Source: Botryosphaeria dothidea
Taxonomy: Eukaryota; Ascomycota; Dothideomycetes; Botryosphaeriales; Botryosphaeriaceae
Assembly (NCBI GenBank): GCA_011503125.2
Contig: WWBZ02000051.1
Location: forward strand, 1,922,001 to 1,986,000
Reading direction: 5' to 3'
DNA: 64,000 nucleotides
Shown: one piece after another, positions 63,413-64,000 of the stretch
Numbering within the stretch: position 1 is the stretch's first letter
Layout of the letters: every line of letters begins with the position of its first letter
Program-made: the position numbers and the translations under genes
Notes under the pieces: generated by a model
The model's input: the letters and a program-made list of their open reading frames with translations, nothing else
Told to the model about the DNA's origin: nothing
The model's database searches: none

Positions 63413-64000
63413 CTATGGCTTCTGTTGAATCCACCTGCCCATCCATCGCTGATTGAGCTCCTTCGCCTCGTCTACCAATCCCAACTCGAGCAGCAGCTGC
63501 ACAGATCCTCTGACAGCCGAATGCAGCGAAGAGCTCACCCATGCATGCGTTGGCGCCGTGTGCTCCCCGATGAAGATGGTGCTGTGCTCCGTCCGATGAT
63601 ACGCAGGGATGTACAGCTTATGCTGCTCCACATCAGGCCGGCACCAAGCCGTCGCGGTGTGCTCATCCTGCAGCCAGCACAACCTCTCATAGTCTCCCGT
63701 GTACAGTTCCCTCACCTCTTCGCCATGCAGGCTGACGACCGCATCCAGCACCGTCTGGACGTGCTCTTCGTCGGAGAAGCTGGTGAAGCGGTCGCTCCAG
63801 TCCCCGCCGCGGTAGTGCATGATCAGACCGGGACGGCTTTCGTTCAGGCCGTAGACGGGATAGTAGAGGGCGCCAACCGCGGCACTGGGCGGCGTCGAAT
63901 AGCCCCCAAAGATGGGGCGATCGCCGTGCTCCCAGAAGCGCTCGGAGAAGAGGAGAGCCACTTTGCATGCTGATTTGAAGCGCAGGCCGGCTTCGCTGAT
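63413..64000 (-). CDS. Flavin amine oxidase / L-amino acid oxidase-like, C-terminal part (runs off the window)
   Basis: The frame is open to the window edge and encodes the last about 195 residues. Typical pieces are RFKSACKVALLFSERFWE, FGGYSTPPSAAVGALYYPVYG and the final FAD-binding motif FIGEHTAPTHAWVSSSLHSAVRG, ending at the family-typical C-terminus. The enzyme class uses FAD to oxidise amino acids or amines, releasing ammonia and peroxide. The N-terminal FAD motif and any signal peptide lie beyond position 64000, so secretion is unknown. Confidence 0.85.
   Translation of the reverse strand: MSEAGLRFKSACKVALLFSERFWEHGDRPIFGGYSTPPSAAVGALYYPVYGLNESRPGLIMHYRGGDWSDRFTSFSDEEHVQTVLDAVVSLHGEEVRELYTGDYERLCWLQDEHTATAWCRPDVEQHKLYIPAYHRTEHSTIFIGEHTAPTHAWVSSSLHSAVRGSVQLLLELGLVDEAKELNQRWMGRWIQQKP

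Overview
The window is nuclear DNA of a filamentous ascomycete (Pezizomycotina, most likely a Dothideomycete-type genome). The grounds are short 45-80 base GT-AG introns with CTAAC/CTGAC-like branch sites, fungus-specific families (Zn2Cys6 factor, SesB-NACHT-ankyrin receptor, fungal lectin-like membrane protein, DUF6536-like membrane protein), and Ty1/copia elements, one carrying stop codons of the kind left by repeat-induced point mutation (RIP). Gene models below were built by hand by joining open frames across splice sites; exon limits are given where they were resolved. LAYOUT. 0-12.5 kb: a three-RRM Pub1/TIA-1-type RNA-binding protein, a long empty stretch, a SesB-NACHT-ankyrin innate-immunity-type receptor with an in-frame stop between NACHT and ankyrins, and a divergently transcribed Pif1 helicase. 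13.6-17.5 kb: small secreted or membrane-anchored proteins, including an eight-cysteine effector candidate, and a membrane-anchored fucose-lectin-like protein. 18.9-21.3 kb: a cytochrome P450 pseudogene broken by LTRs of two copia families. 22.3-32.8 kb: aquaporin, a TPR-coiled-coil-subtilisin protease, a proline-rich membrane protein, a possible gasdermin-like protein, and a secreted polysaccharide deacetylase with three beta-rich modules. 34.5-38.7 kb: F-box-like protein and a six-exon Gfo/Idh/MocA oxidoreductase. 39.7-51.2 kb: transposon-damaged zone with a RING gene cut by a solo LTR, an intact C2H2+Zn2Cys6 transcription factor, and a membrane-protein gene split by a 5.4 kb copia element plus an extra LTR and also hit by a hAT-type MITE. 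51.6-64 kb: DHA2-type MFS transporter, GFA-domain protein, a decayed DUF6536-like gene whose last codons were hit by a solo LTR, an Ap4A phosphorylase, another fungal membrane protein, and the 3' part of a flavin amine oxidase. HOW THE PARTS FIT. Housekeeping genes (pub1, pif1, Ap4A phosphorylase) are intact and separated by accessory genes for self/non-self recognition, secretion and transport. At least three related copia LTR families (A 158 bp, B 140 bp, C about 158 bp) occur, several with perfect 5 bp target duplications, and four host genes carry LTRs inside coding sequence. The most interesting candidate system is the protease (24956-27737) next to the possible gasdermin-like gene (29166-30104). 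It recalls the fungal HET-Q1/HET-Q2 arrangement, in which a subtilisin-like protease cleaves a gasdermin-like pore former. That link is inference from domain order and a by-eye fold pattern.
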